Of a stretch of 64,000 nucleotides of DNA, positions 21,346 through 32,751 are shown piece by piece. The notes beneath the pieces were generated by a model. That model made no database searches. It had not been told where the DNA came from and saw nothing but the letters and a program-made list of their open reading frames with translations. Numbering within the stretch: position 1 is the stretch's first letter; the number at the start of each line of letters is the position of its first letter. The position numbers and the translations under genes are program-made. The stretch is from Sternotherus odoratus (Eukaryota; Chordata; Testudines; Kinosternidae): assembly GCA_032164245.1 (NCBI GenBank), contig JAVMKO010000002.1, positions 59,119,840 to 59,183,839 of the forward strand. Reading direction: 5' to 3'.

Positions 21346-24067
21346 TACCAAATCTTCTATTTCAAAAGCAAACAGACAAGCAAATGTAATAATCTGCTCT
21401 TTGATTTATTTATATAACAAGAATGATTACTGAGCTTGTTGAATAAAGTTAAGTAAGCTGTGTGAATAAAGCTGTGTTGCAATACTGCTCTTTCTCTTAA
21501 TGAGCACCCATGCACAAAACTGATATTCTGCCTGTCAGAAACAAACTTTTCATAGAAACAAAATTCTGGAGGCAAGAACCAAAATGTAGTAGTGATATCT
21601 TACAAGTCCCTGGAAATATCATGTTTATGTGGCTTTTGCCTTCAGTGAGTATTTTTTCTTTACAGCTCTAATCATGAGAACAAAATTCCAGTGACTTCAT
21701 TTACAGTCACTTCCCCTCAGATTGTCCCAGATTAGGCCACATCTGTCGGGGAAAGCAGAATCTTGTCCTCCTAGAATGCTACAGTAAAATATTTTATTAG
21801 TGATTCAAACACTTCAAAGATCATTTAAACCAGTTTTAATTCACCATGGTGACTCAGGTTGGGCTTTCAACTAAGCAGAATAAAAAAATCCTTCTCAAAT
21901 GATGATTTAAGGTCCAAGAAAGAGTGATGTGATGCACAGCAGCTGCAGTAGCAACAGTGACTAAGGGGAAAAGACATATTTGTAGTTTCAGTAGCTTTCC
22001 AGAGGGCTAAATGGGGTACATTTTAGCTTCACATTAGCACAGAACCCACCCCCCTCCACAATTTGTCTTCTAGAGAGGAATTTTCAATTGTAGCATAGAT
22101 TCACACCTCAGCTTGTTGTAAACTAAATGTACTGTACATGTAGACAAGCTTGAGATGTCCAAAGAATCTCAGACTATGCTACACAGCATGCTGAGTATCA
22201 GAGGAGAAAATAAGAAAATGAATTTGAAGCCTACTCCTCCCTGCTGACTGTTGTGACCGTAGTCTCATTTGTAGCTATTGAAAAGAGCTGGTAAAATTAT
22301 TTGGTGTAAACAAAGTATTTTATGACTGTGGCCTGTTTTTTCTGCTTGCAGACTGATTCTGATTTCTGTGAACATGTCTGTTTTGAAGTATTCATTGAAT
22401 AGTTTATACAATTAATCATCAGCTGCTTGGGGTTCCTGACATTTCTCACTTCACTTGTTGTTCATGGTGTCTGGTTGGTTACTTAAGTTACATCATCTTG
22501 GTTATTCTCTGGGATCAGATGAATGAAACTTTCTAAAAACTACAAAAAAAATTTACTAACACGTATTCTTGTTCATGCACAAATGCCCTTGCTTGTGTGC
22601 AAATGGAGAAAAGCCATTCCCCAAACATTTGAACAAAATCCTGCTCACATGACTGTTTGAGGACAGAGTATAATAAGGGGTATGAGAATAGATGAACCGT
22701 GCACAGTACAATCCAAAATAGATATTCTAATAACCAGTTCTAATACTGGATATAGTCATACATTTTCTTGCCTGTGTATTATTCACATACAGGTATCATT
22801 TCTAAAGCTCTGATTCTCATGAAGCCACAAAAGACTGTAATACCCTGAAAACCTCCATCACCGGTTCAAAACAGAAACTTTCTTCCTTGAGCATGATGCC
22901 AGGCCACGGGCCAGCAACTAACAGATTGGCCCACCTGCTGGCCACGGCTAGCAACCCATGCCCCAGCTGAGTTTGTAGAATCTGGGGTACTCAAACCCCA
23001 TCTTGAGATTTTTTCCATCCACCATGCAAACCTGGGTATGCCAATGCAACCTCAGCAAGCTAGTTAAGTCAACTGCCCCAATAAACATGTCAAAGGGGAA
23101 AAGTCGGTGAAAAAGCCTTGTGTACTATGGATTTTGGTTCTTTAATCAGAAAGTTTCAAACATTTTCATGAAACATGATTTCCTTTTAAAAAACAAAACA
23201 AAAAAATATATAGCTCTGGCTTTAAGGAAGAAAGTCCACATTCAGGATGGACCACCAAACTCACATATCCAAAAAAAAATTAAAAATGCTAGAGATAGCA
23301 ACTGTTCCTTTGCAAAGCCTGAGACACATGTTTCGCTTTGGATGCAAACTATACCTACAGGAACAGATGTGCTAGCCATGTGTTCACTCTCAGGGGAATG
23401 CAATTCAGTATCTCGGTGAGTCACCCACTTCTATCAGGGCGGAGCAGTGTTACTTTATGGCCGGACTCTATAGAAGTCCAGCTAGCAGAGGCTGCCTGGA
23501 GGTGGAGCCACTTACCTTCACACCAACCTGGCCATGCCTCTTGCTAAGCCAGTCCCCCCACCTTTCTTATGTGTCAGCTGGCTGGTTCTTAGCACCTCAG
23601 TGCAGTGGGGACTGGGGGCTCTTGGTGTGGTTGTCCCCTCAATCCTGGCAGATGCACTGAAGCCAAGGTCCACAATGGGTAATCTGGCCTATGCTTCTGG
23701 AAGTACAAACTTATTTCATTGAATTTAAAGTAACAGGACTATAGACAAATTATTTTCTCTCTTTTTTTTTTTTGACACGACAGCTAATAGGAGAGAGACA
23801 TATTCTGTTAATATTTTAGGAGGAGGATGACAGCTGGGACCACTTTTTAGTAACACTATTGCAATTTAGAAACAGACTGAAACATTCCTGAGGGGTCTGC
23901 TTTACCATATGAAACTACGGTGGTTGATCATTAAATCCAGATAGTTATATAAGCACGTCTCTATTTACTACATTACATGAGGTAACCATGCAATAGGTGG
24001 CTTATGTGTGGTATCCATATAATACCTAAACTAAGTATAAAGGTCATAGTTGCCATGCATGAGGGAT
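21346..24067. other. Unassigned DNA
   Basis: Mostly AT-rich. A GC-richer stretch at about 22885-22970 and several short open frames near 23120-23720 show no recognisable domain. Confidence 0.45.
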
Positions 24068-24196
24068 TTATACTAAAAATGTATGCCTTATTTCCAGTCT
24101 GAATGTGTCTAGCTTCAACTTTCAGCCATTGGCTCATGACTGACTATTTTCTGCTAGATTGAAGAGCCCATATTAAGTATTTGTTCCCCGTTGCCA
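24068..24196 (-). mobile_element. CR1 fragment, minus strand
   Basis: TATGCCTTATTTCCAGTCTGAA, then CTAGCTTCAAC and GATTGAAGAGCCC, then TATTTGTTCCCC: the reversed 3' coding end of a CR1, of the subfamily seen at 21158. Confidence 0.75.
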
Positions 24197-24532
24197 GAAA
24201 CAGTGTCTTGAACAATTGAAAAAAAATCCATTTTGATGGGGAAAAAAAGAAAACTTTAAAAATGGAAAGATTTCATGAAATCTTAAAGTCTTGGAAATTC
24301 TGTTTGTGAATTGATTTCAGAATTAGAAGGGTTGGTGGGTTTTCATTGGTGGTGGTGGTTTTTCTTTTAATTTTGAGGAACTATATCCATAACTGTTGTA
24401 GTACTTAATTTTCCTCCTGGCTTATCATGAAGGTAACAAGAAATCTCACATAAAAAGGTGAATTAGTTCAGAAGGCAATCAAATAATCCTGGGTCTGGAG
24501 GAATTTATTATGAAAGAGTCAGAGTTACATAT

Positions 24533-24577
24533 CTAGAATCAGAGAGGTAGCCGTGTTAGTCTGGAATAGCAGAGGTA
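24533..24577 (-). mobile_element. 45-bp micro-insertion of the fold-back family, with 12-bp TSD
   Basis: AGAGTTACATAT occurs at 24521-24532 and again at 24578-24589, and encloses 45 bases. These include AGAGGTAGCCGTGTTAGTCT, the reverse complement of the terminal segment of the element at 41043-41248 (AGACTAACACGGCTACCTCT). Minus is given on the convention that the element at 41043 is plus. Confidence 0.78.
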
Positions 24578-24589
24578 AGAGTTACATAT

Positions 24590-26022
24590 GTGTTGCTTGG
24601 CTATGTGATGACAGCATGTGTTGGGGTGGAGGGAATCATGATTAAATCTTTCCAATTGTTGTACACTGTAATGTCAGTACTGATGAGGACTTATTTAGTT
24701 TAATACACAAGAAGTAAAACATGGTATCAGGTGAAAAAAGAAACTTCAGTTGACTGCCAGGAGCAACCTCATGACAGAAGTATGTGGCTGTGGGCTCTTT
24801 GGAAACACCATCACTTGGGACTTTAAAAAGTAGATGGTACAAAGTCCTAGAAGATGTACTTTAGATAGGTGTCTGCATCTTGGTGGCAAGATGCACTGAA
24901 TGATCTTTCCCATCTCTAATGTTCATTACATACAACTTTTTATATTTCATCCATTCCTGTTTCACACCTTCCCTAGGGTTACAGCAGTGTGATTTGATAC
25001 AGATAGTTAATGCATCACTTGCAGGTACAAGGGAAGTAGGCTAGGCTCATCCACCCTTTTGGGGGGCTATCTATTATAAAATAAGCAACATTTGTCACTC
25101 TTGATAGCAATGTTTCAGTCCAAGATGGTCTGTTGGGTTTTGCTCTTTGTAGCTTCTTCATCCAGGAGCTTTGCATCTGTTCTCTGGTCAGCTCATTGGC
25201 ATGCTTCAAACAAACCATCAGGTCAGGGGCTGAACATCTTGATAGGGCAGGCAGATTTCTCCAGCTACTTTTAAGCAGCTTCTCCTCTTTGGGCACACCC
25301 TGATGTCCTGCGTACACAGACAAACAAAAATAGCTTTTTGTGCCACAACTGTGTTTGCTTTATAGATGGTGGAGTTATCTTTAACACAGCTGTCTCATCA
25401 TTGCCCTTCGTGCTGGTTTAGACTGACCCCTTGCTTGCCTCCATTTTACCTCCTGATAGAGACCACTTAGCCTTAGGAAATCTAAAGAATACGTTTACCC
25501 AAAACTTTTAAAAGGATAAAGGATGGCAGGGACATGGGGGGGGGGGCAGCCTCTCGAGGCTCCATGGCAAAAGTAAGTACCTCTCTTTATCTGAAAAAGC
25601 CAAAAGATTAAGCTGTGTCAGAGCTTATCGACGTAACCTATAAATTCTCCTGAAGCAGTCCATTCCCCCTGGAATAGGACTCAGGAGCTCATTCAATGCC
25701 AGGCTTTGGTATCAGATACTTCATTTTTGTGCTTCCAAATGAAAATCCCATAATCTGTCCAATATCTCTCACTCACAGAGCAAAAAAAAAGTGGTCCTCC
25801 TTATAAATGCAAAAATGTGAAAACCAAAGGAAGTGTATTGCAAAAGAGCTCTATCATAAATATAGACTACCAAATAATACTTGTACATGGATTGGAAGTT
25901 CACATACTAACTTGTCTGTGGCATCAAGTCTCTCAGATTGTAATTGCATGGAGTAGAAACACATAATCATATAAATTATGGTAGGCCTTGGTTCTTTTTT
26001 GTCCCCTACAGTTCCAGCAAGG
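24590..26022. other. Unassigned DNA with a short G tract
   Basis: A run of ten or more G lies near 25538. No gene or named repeat is seen. Confidence 0.45.
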
Positions 26023-26123
26023 AGGTACAAGCCTGCAAACAAGCGCATGCTTAACTTCAGACATGTGAGTAGTCCCATTGACTTCAAGTTAAGCATATGC
26101 CTAAGTGTTTGTAGGATTGGGGC
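26023..26123. repeat. Palindromic dispersed repeat
   Basis: GCCTGCAAACAAGCGCATGCTTAACTT is mirrored by AAGTTAAGCATATGCCTAAGTGTTTGTAGG, around a centre containing AGTCCCATTGACTTC. It is the same family as 9848-9969. Confidence 0.65.
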
Positions 26124-29000
26124 CAAAGCATTAAGCAAAATTAAATTAAATAGAAGCAAAATAAATATCTTTCCATCAAACAAACCCACCCATGTTGAAA
26201 CTCTCCACTGTATGGACATATGTCTACAACAAGAGTAGCACCTACGTTTTATGTTTGCACAGCATCTAGTACGATGGGGCTCTAGCTTTTATGTACTATG
26301 TCAGTAGAAATTAAGATTGCAGCTTGCTTCAGGGAACCATGTCCTACATTCCCATCTTGCAATTGCACCATAAATTATTCTGGTGTAAAAGCCACGAGTG
26401 ACAAACACATTTTCTTCTTTTTCCAAATTAAGACATTTCCCTGCCCACCGTGATAATTGTTTCTAGTTCCAGAAAGTTCCGGGGATATCCAAGACCCGTT
26501 TGTTCTGTGTATTACTACTTCAACTCTACTAAACGTGTTTGGCAACTGTTTTTTGTCATCACATAATCTCATGTGATTCTCCTTCCCTTGCCCCGACCTT
26601 TTGAAGAATTTAGCTTATTTAGCCACACTTGCACATTTTAAAACACTGCTATAATGGCACAAAGAGGGATTGTTTTATACAAGATCTACAGCTAATGCTT
26701 TGTGATCCCTCTCAGTTCCTCACTTTTTTTCAGTAATGTAAAAATTTATTTACCCCATAAACTATGATGCTTTCTTTTTAAGGTTCAGTAAGAAATTGTA
26801 TAGGAAGTGGGAGGCAGATTGGTGATTGGAAAATGAAGAGCAGGGTGAATAGTTTTAGCTAGACAGTAGTAAGGTGGAGTTACCATCTTGTGGACTTGTT
26901 TCCCTCTGCTTAGTTTTTTGATTCACTTTTCTCTATAAATTGAAGATAAGACTCCACAGGAGTAGGATGTATTCTGATTATGGTAAATGGGTTCAGACTT
27001 GTGTTTTATTTTATCTATTAAGGAATTCAGAGTAATTAACAGCTCTAATCTTTGCACAGACTGAGTCAAGAGTGCTTGAAATAACAAATAAACAAACAGG
27101 AAATAGCAGAGTGATCAGATTGATCAATAAGACTTCAAGACAGGTAGTCTCTTTATAAACCATGCAGTCATGTGGTCCACCCAATGATTTATTTAGATTT
27201 TGTAATTCTTATTTCAAATCAAATTAAGCTCAATTAAATGTAGGCATTAAAAAGTGTCTAATCTCCATCCCCTGAAACCTCCACATCTGGACTTTTTCAA
27301 CAAGTACGGGGAAGTTGAATACCAAAGTTTAGGACTCCTTGTGGAGAATGGGTCATCAGTAACTCTCTAAAAGTAAGGGAGCTCCAGTTTAAGAACCTCC
27401 ATAGAACACATGAGTGGGGAGATAGATGCTCTCACAAATCCCAAATCATTTAGGGTTTTATAAAATTTATAAAATTCAACACATCTAGCTCCATTTGGAC
27501 ACCCACAGTCAAAAAGGGTGGCTGGCAGGATATATTGAGGCCTTTAATCAAATCTAAAATCCTACCCCTACATAGCCCCCATCAAGAACAATTCTTGAGT
27601 GGGTCATTTTTTATATAATTGTTTTATAGCTACATATTGAGAGGCAGTTTGGGCTTGTGGTTGCAATTTAACAAACATTTTTTTTTATCCAGCAACACAT
27701 ACATATTATTATTCCCACTAGGAAAATGCAGGATAATACCAATACAATTAATGATGGATGAAGCATAATTGACAATATACCTTTGGAAATGGGAGACCAA
27801 CCTGTAAAAACATCCTATTAATGATGTGCAGTAAGCTCCCTTTTTCAGAATTAGTGGTTTTAATTATATTCCATTTGCATGTGTTATTTGGAGAATTCGT
27901 TGTTTTCACATCCTTTTGGGTTTCTTCCAAAAACGGAGTTACTTTTGCTTCTAGAAACAGATGATTAGCTTATTCCTGCCAATCCAAACTGAGGGAGATG
28001 GAGAAGTTAACCAAGGTGGAGATCACAGTACTTTGGGCTTTTTCTAGCTTAGGAAGGTAACAGATGAGGTTCTTAGTGTATAAAATGCTCACACAGGTGG
28101 CTGGCTAATGCTGTTATCCTCCCAAAATATTATTTCCCAAGATACAACACCTACACATTGTCCATTATATACCACATGGGTTATATTTTCTAGTTCATTC
28201 CAAACGCATGTGTCCCTGCTGCATGGTTCTGTGGTGGCAGGGAGAGGCATACCCATTTGTGAGGGTCCCACTCCGTCCAATATTGTGTGTCGAGTTGTCT
28301 TTTTTTCTTTCCCAGCCCACTGACCCATAATGTGAGGTAACCAGCTTTGTTTATATGCCTTTACTTCCAAATCCACTGAAACAAGATCTCTCTCCCTCTC
28401 TCTCCCCCCGCCCCTTTCCTGGCATTTTTCCTGGGTTCTGTAATACACCTGTCCAATACTGTGGGAAACTGATGTATGCTAATATACCAACCAGTTTCCA
28501 ACATATTTACATATCATTCCCACATTACAAAATTTCTAGCACAACAGTTGAACTCAGGAATGCTCATCTGTTATCAAGGACTATGCACTTCATTAGGCAT
28601 CAGCCACTACATTAAACAAATATAGTTGCTAACTCAGTAAGCAGTATATTCTGGTGACCCAGGGATTTGATCCTGACCTTAGTTTGACTTTAAGAATGAT
28701 CCTCAAGTGATAAAATGCTGTGCGAGTGCTGTGCTATATTGTGCTATTGTATAAGAGTAAATGGAGAAAGCAAACCAATATTTAGAAAAGCCTCTTGTTG
28801 AAAATAGATTAGACACCCTTCTACCACTTTAGAAATATCTAGTTCAATGTTACAAAGATTAATAATGAAATGTCATGTACTTTGCAAAGGATCAGAATAC
28901 TACAGTTTACCAGTTACACCTTAGAAAACCACTCCACTTACCACACACATTTATACTGAGTTATAGAGCAAGCAAGTGTATGTTTATTTACATACAAAGG
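26124..29000. other. Unassigned DNA
   Basis: A pyrimidine-rich tract (CTCTCTCC...CCCCC) lies at about 28387-28420. The open frames at 28089-28448 overlap each other on both strands and lack motifs. Confidence 0.45.
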
Positions 29001-29290
29001 ATACATCTTTACTACCCACTGGATTGGCAGGCAATGATTGATCTGTCAAGGATTGATTTATTGTGTCTACTGTACACACAATAAATCAATCTCCGAGCCC
29101 GCTCCCCGTCGACTCCAGAACTCCACCTCCATAAGAGGCGAAAGCGGAGTTGACGGGGGAGTGGCAGAGGTCAACTCGTCGCCGTGTGGATGGCCAGGTA
29201 AGTTGCCCTAACTTAAGCTGAGTTCAGCTACACTATTCGTAGCTGAAGTTGTGTATCTTAGATCGACCCCACCCCACCCATGTAGCCCAG
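29001..29290. mobile_element. MITE-like element, CTACTACCC...GTAGCCCAG family
   Basis: It matches the outer element at 36732-37244 along its length: TACTACCCACTGGAT, a palindromic GATTTATTGTGT...ACACAATAAATC centre, GTCGACTCCAGAACTCCA, and GTAGCTGAAGTTGTGTATCTTAG. It is non-coding. The flanks share ACAAAG (28994-28999 and 29292-29297), a possible target duplication. Confidence 0.65.
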
Positions 29291-29341
29291 GACAAAGATT
29301 CAAATGATAGCAAGAAGAAATATTGGAAACAAAGACTAACA

Positions 29342-29925
29342 TCTATATATATATAAAAGTCAAATGGTGTATGCGTGTATGTTCACTTACTACTTCCACA
29401 CTGTTTCAGCTAGATACTTGAAATTTGGTACAGTTATAGGCTTTAGGGTCCTAATCAGGGTAAGAATAGAAATTTTTTTAAATCTCACCTCTTACACCCT
29501 CTAGGGGTGAAATTATTTAAAGCTCATTAATATCAACTACACAGCTCACATAACATCATTTGGGCAGCACGTTAACACATGCTGTTGTCTGTGACATAGT
29601 TATGATGTAATACAGATAACCAGAGAGCTTAGTGTTGTGTAGCGCAAACATAATTAAATACACTGTTTTTTTCTTAAAAAGAACCCTATTCGTTATGCCA
29701 CATAAAAAGCGAAAATGCTTAGAATCAGGTGTACTTCCAGACAAATATAAGAGCAGAGGATCTGGAGGCTGAATTAAAGGTGGTAATTTAATTTGATAGT
29801 AATTTATGGAATGTACATCATGATATACAATAAGAAAATTTGTATTAATAAAAAACATTGTAGTCTTTTTTACATCCCAGTTTCCAATTACAAATACTCC
29901 GAGCAACACCAGGTATTTCAGCTAG
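29342..29925 (+). mobile_element. Non-autonomous Helitron-like element (584 bp)
   Basis: The 5' end TCTATATATATATAAAAG follows an A. The 3' end ...GGTATTTCAGCTAG is followed by a T. That is the Helitron signature: a TC start, a CTRR end, insertion between A and T, and no TSD. A weak stem, CTCCG...CCAGG, lies about 12 bases before the end. Near 29696 a short plus-strand frame starts MPHKKRKC and stops at TGA. No Rep or helicase motif is present, so the element could move only with help from another. Confidence 0.72.
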
Positions 29926-29959
29926 TACAAAATAAAATAGTAATGCTTTCTGGAGCCTA

Positions 29960-30215
29960 AACTTAGACTCATAGACTTTAAGGTCAGAAAGGACCATTAT
30001 GGTCATCTAGTCTGACCTCCTGAACAACGCAGGCAACAGAATTTTACCCACCCATTCCTGCAATATACCTCTCACCTGTATCTGAGCTATTGAAGTCCTC
30101 ACATCTTGGTTTAAGGTCTTCAAAATACAGAGGATCCTCCAGCAAGTGACCCATGCCCCCTGCTGCAGAGAAAGGCGAAAAACCTCCAGGGCCTCTGCCA
30201 ACTTAACTAACAGGA
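29960..30215 (-). mobile_element. CR1 3' fragment, minus strand
   Basis: From AGACTCATAGACTTTAAGGTCAG, via TCATCTAGTCTGACCTCCTG, to GGCGAAAAACCTCCAGGGCC: the reversed 3' end of a turtle CR1 subfamily. The 79-codon open frame here is incidental. Confidence 0.8.
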
Positions 30216-31059
30216 CATTTTCATAGCATATGGAACAAAAGCTCAACCCAAATCATTCTAGCCTATTACAAAGGCAGACTTAGCTATGGCCTCCTCTTCA
30301 TGATTTAAGTTGCACTGGTTTTTTGCCTACTCAGTGGAAAGATCTAGAGTATGCCTCTGTCCTTACAGTTAAAATCTAAAAATCCATTGTCTTCCTGTGC
30401 AAACAGGAAAGCCCCCACTGCTTGTGTTTTCCTGTCTAGAATCTCCCCTGGAGACCTTGCAATCACTCAATTTGCATTTTGCTCAGAACATAAATAGGCA
30501 TTAATTGTGAAGTATACAATACTCAATTTTCATGTAGACAGACCCAATAGATAAACATCACTTGCCTGAAAGAAATTTATTATAATTTTATTAACTACAA
30601 TAATTAAAGCAGCAGTTACCCAGTTTGTAATAGACATCTTTGCAAAATTTCAGTATGGATTTGGCTCAGATTGTGGCATGGAGATTGCTTTGGTTAGGAT
30701 TTGCTTATTAACTCTGACAAAAGCAGTCTGATTCTGTTAGTTGTATTGGACATGATAGTCTATGATCATTTGAATGTGAAATTACAGTTTCATAAGAGCT
30801 ACCAGTTCTAGGAACTATAGATTGAATCTATATAGATAGTCCTAGTATGAAAACCTGGTACTGTTTTAATACTTTTTTTATTTTAAAAGCCTTCTAATTC
30901 TACAGCAGTAAATCAGTGTCTTTTAAAACTGCATGCAATACCTACAAATTGTTTTGCTTTGGATCTCTTTGTGTAATCTAGTCTTTGTCCAGGTAATGAT
31001 AGGACTGCCTGTCTGACACCTATCCGAAGATAATGGAGCAATTCAGATGGGACTCTTTT
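30216..31059. other. Unassigned DNA
   Basis: Nothing recognised. Confidence 0.45.
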
Positions 31060-31592
31060 AATAAAGAATGAAAGGACAGTAATATAATTCCAATTAGCAT
31101 GGGTTTATGAAAAATAGATCCTGTCACACTAAATTGATATCTTCTTTGATGAGATTAAAGGTAATAGTATTGATGTAATATACAGAGATTTCTTCTGTAA
31201 GGCATTTGATTTTGTACCATGTGACATTTTGATTAAAAAAACCTAGAATGATATAAATTCAACAGGCACACATTAAATGGATTAAAATCGGACTAATTTA
31301 TAGGTCTTAAAATGTAATTATAAATGAGGAATCCTCACAGAGCAGATGTGTTTCTAGTGTGATCCTGGAGAGATCAGTTCTTGGCCCCACACTATTTAAC
31401 ATTGCAGGATGTTTCCCTCAATTAGAAGCTACGGGGCAGATTCCTTTGCAAGCTAGCACTTCAGCGGTTCCCTTCTCTGGATGCCTAGGTGATCTGCTAG
31501 GTGATGGGTCCGGCCTGAGCACTACCTGTGGGTTCATGTTCAAAGTCTATGATCCTTCACATAGCGGTCCCTTCTGGCCTTGGAATCTATGA
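31060..31592 (+). mobile_element. CR1 LINE, internally deleted or replaced
   Basis: 31060-31413 matches a CR1 RT segment: TAGCATGGGTTTATGAAAAATAG, a KAFDFVPCD-like coding stretch, then CTTGGCCCCACACTATTTAACAT. The sequence then jumps to unrelated text and rejoins the extreme CR1 3' end (GGTCCCTTCTGGCCTTGGAA, about 31565-31592). About 130 bases of other sequence replace more than 1 kb of CR1. Confidence 0.7.
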
Positions 31593-31936
31593 CTCTTTTA
31601 AATATCTCTTTGTCGTTGTACTTCAGTATTGCAACATCTTCAAAGGATTTCAGTATTATACAAATTGTACAGGAATGAGGTTCTTAGTGTTATGTAAATT
31701 TTACTCATCTCTCTCCTTTTTCAAGGCTTTCTCTACATGTTTGTGTATGAACATGACTGTAAAAATTTTGGTTACCTGGCATAAAACTAACTATGACTGA
31801 CCAATCCGCATAATCCAGGACAGATCATGTTCTGCATTATGTCAACTAATTGTATAATCAATTTCAACTTTACATTTTTCCAGGGAGGATAGTTTTTGAC
31901 AGCATTATAGAACCTCAGCATTTAAAGTGAATGTAT
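31593..31936. other. Unassigned DNA
   Basis: Nothing recognised. Confidence 0.45.
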
Positions 31937-31941
31937 GACCT

Positions 31942-32746
31942 TGTCAGGGTTCCCTCCCCACTCTGAACTCTAGGGTACAGATGTGGGGACCTTCATTAAA
32001 AGACCCCCTAATCTTATTTTACCAGTTTAGGTTAAAACTTCCCCAAGACGCAAGTTTCTCCTGTGTCTGGAACAGTATGCTGCCACCACCAAGCGTACCC
32101 CAAGAACTAGAGGCAGGGCCACTTGGAGCCCTCCTCTTTCCCCCAAGTCCCCCATCCCCCCCCCCCCCAGCCTATACCTTATTCCTGGGAAAGGTTTGAG
32201 AATAAACCCCTCACCAATTTTCCTAGGTGAGCTGATCCAAAGCCTGGATCTTACACAATGGAAAAAACGAGCCAGATTCTTAAAAGGAAGATTTTAATTA
32301 AAGGAAAAAAGAAAGAAACAATGTACCTTTATAAAAATCAGTGGAAATACACTTTACAGTCACAAAAAGAATCAAAGAAAAACCTCATTTTCTTTGCTGA
32401 GTTTCAGAGAAAACACAGGGATATTTCCCTAAAAACCTGAGAAATTCACAAGTGAGAAACAAATATAAAACTTAAAATGCCTTGCCTGGCTATTTACTTA
32501 CTCCCTGTGCAGCTTAGAAATATAGAATTAGATGAAGAGAAGAAACTGGTCTGGCTCCTTTGAAATCCACAAAGCAAACAACAACCAAAAAAACCCAGAC
32601 AAAGCGCACAGACAAAAGCTTCCCTCCCCCAAATTTGAAAGCATCTTCTGTCCCCAATGGTTCTTTTGGTCAGGTTCCAAACAGGTTTCTTTTAGCTTCT
32701 TAACCCCTTAGAGGTAAGAATTCTATGCTACTTTATGCTTATGACA
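31942..32746 (-). mobile_element. Solo LTR (805 bp) with perfect 5-bp TSD
   Basis: Termini are TGTCAGGG...TTATGACA. GACCT is duplicated at 31937-31941 and 32747-32751. The body matches a turtle LTR I know in the opposite sense: AATTAAAATCTTCCTTTTAAG read on the minus strand looks like its polyadenylation region. Minus orientation is therefore likelier, but not proven. It contains a long C run near 32157-32168. Confidence 0.8.
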
Positions 32747-32751
32747 GACCT

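Noticed and set aside
29556..29909. 117-codon minus-strand frame
   Set aside because: It lies within the Helitron-like element, lacks Rep or helicase motifs, and its leucine/tyrosine-rich look comes from AT composition.
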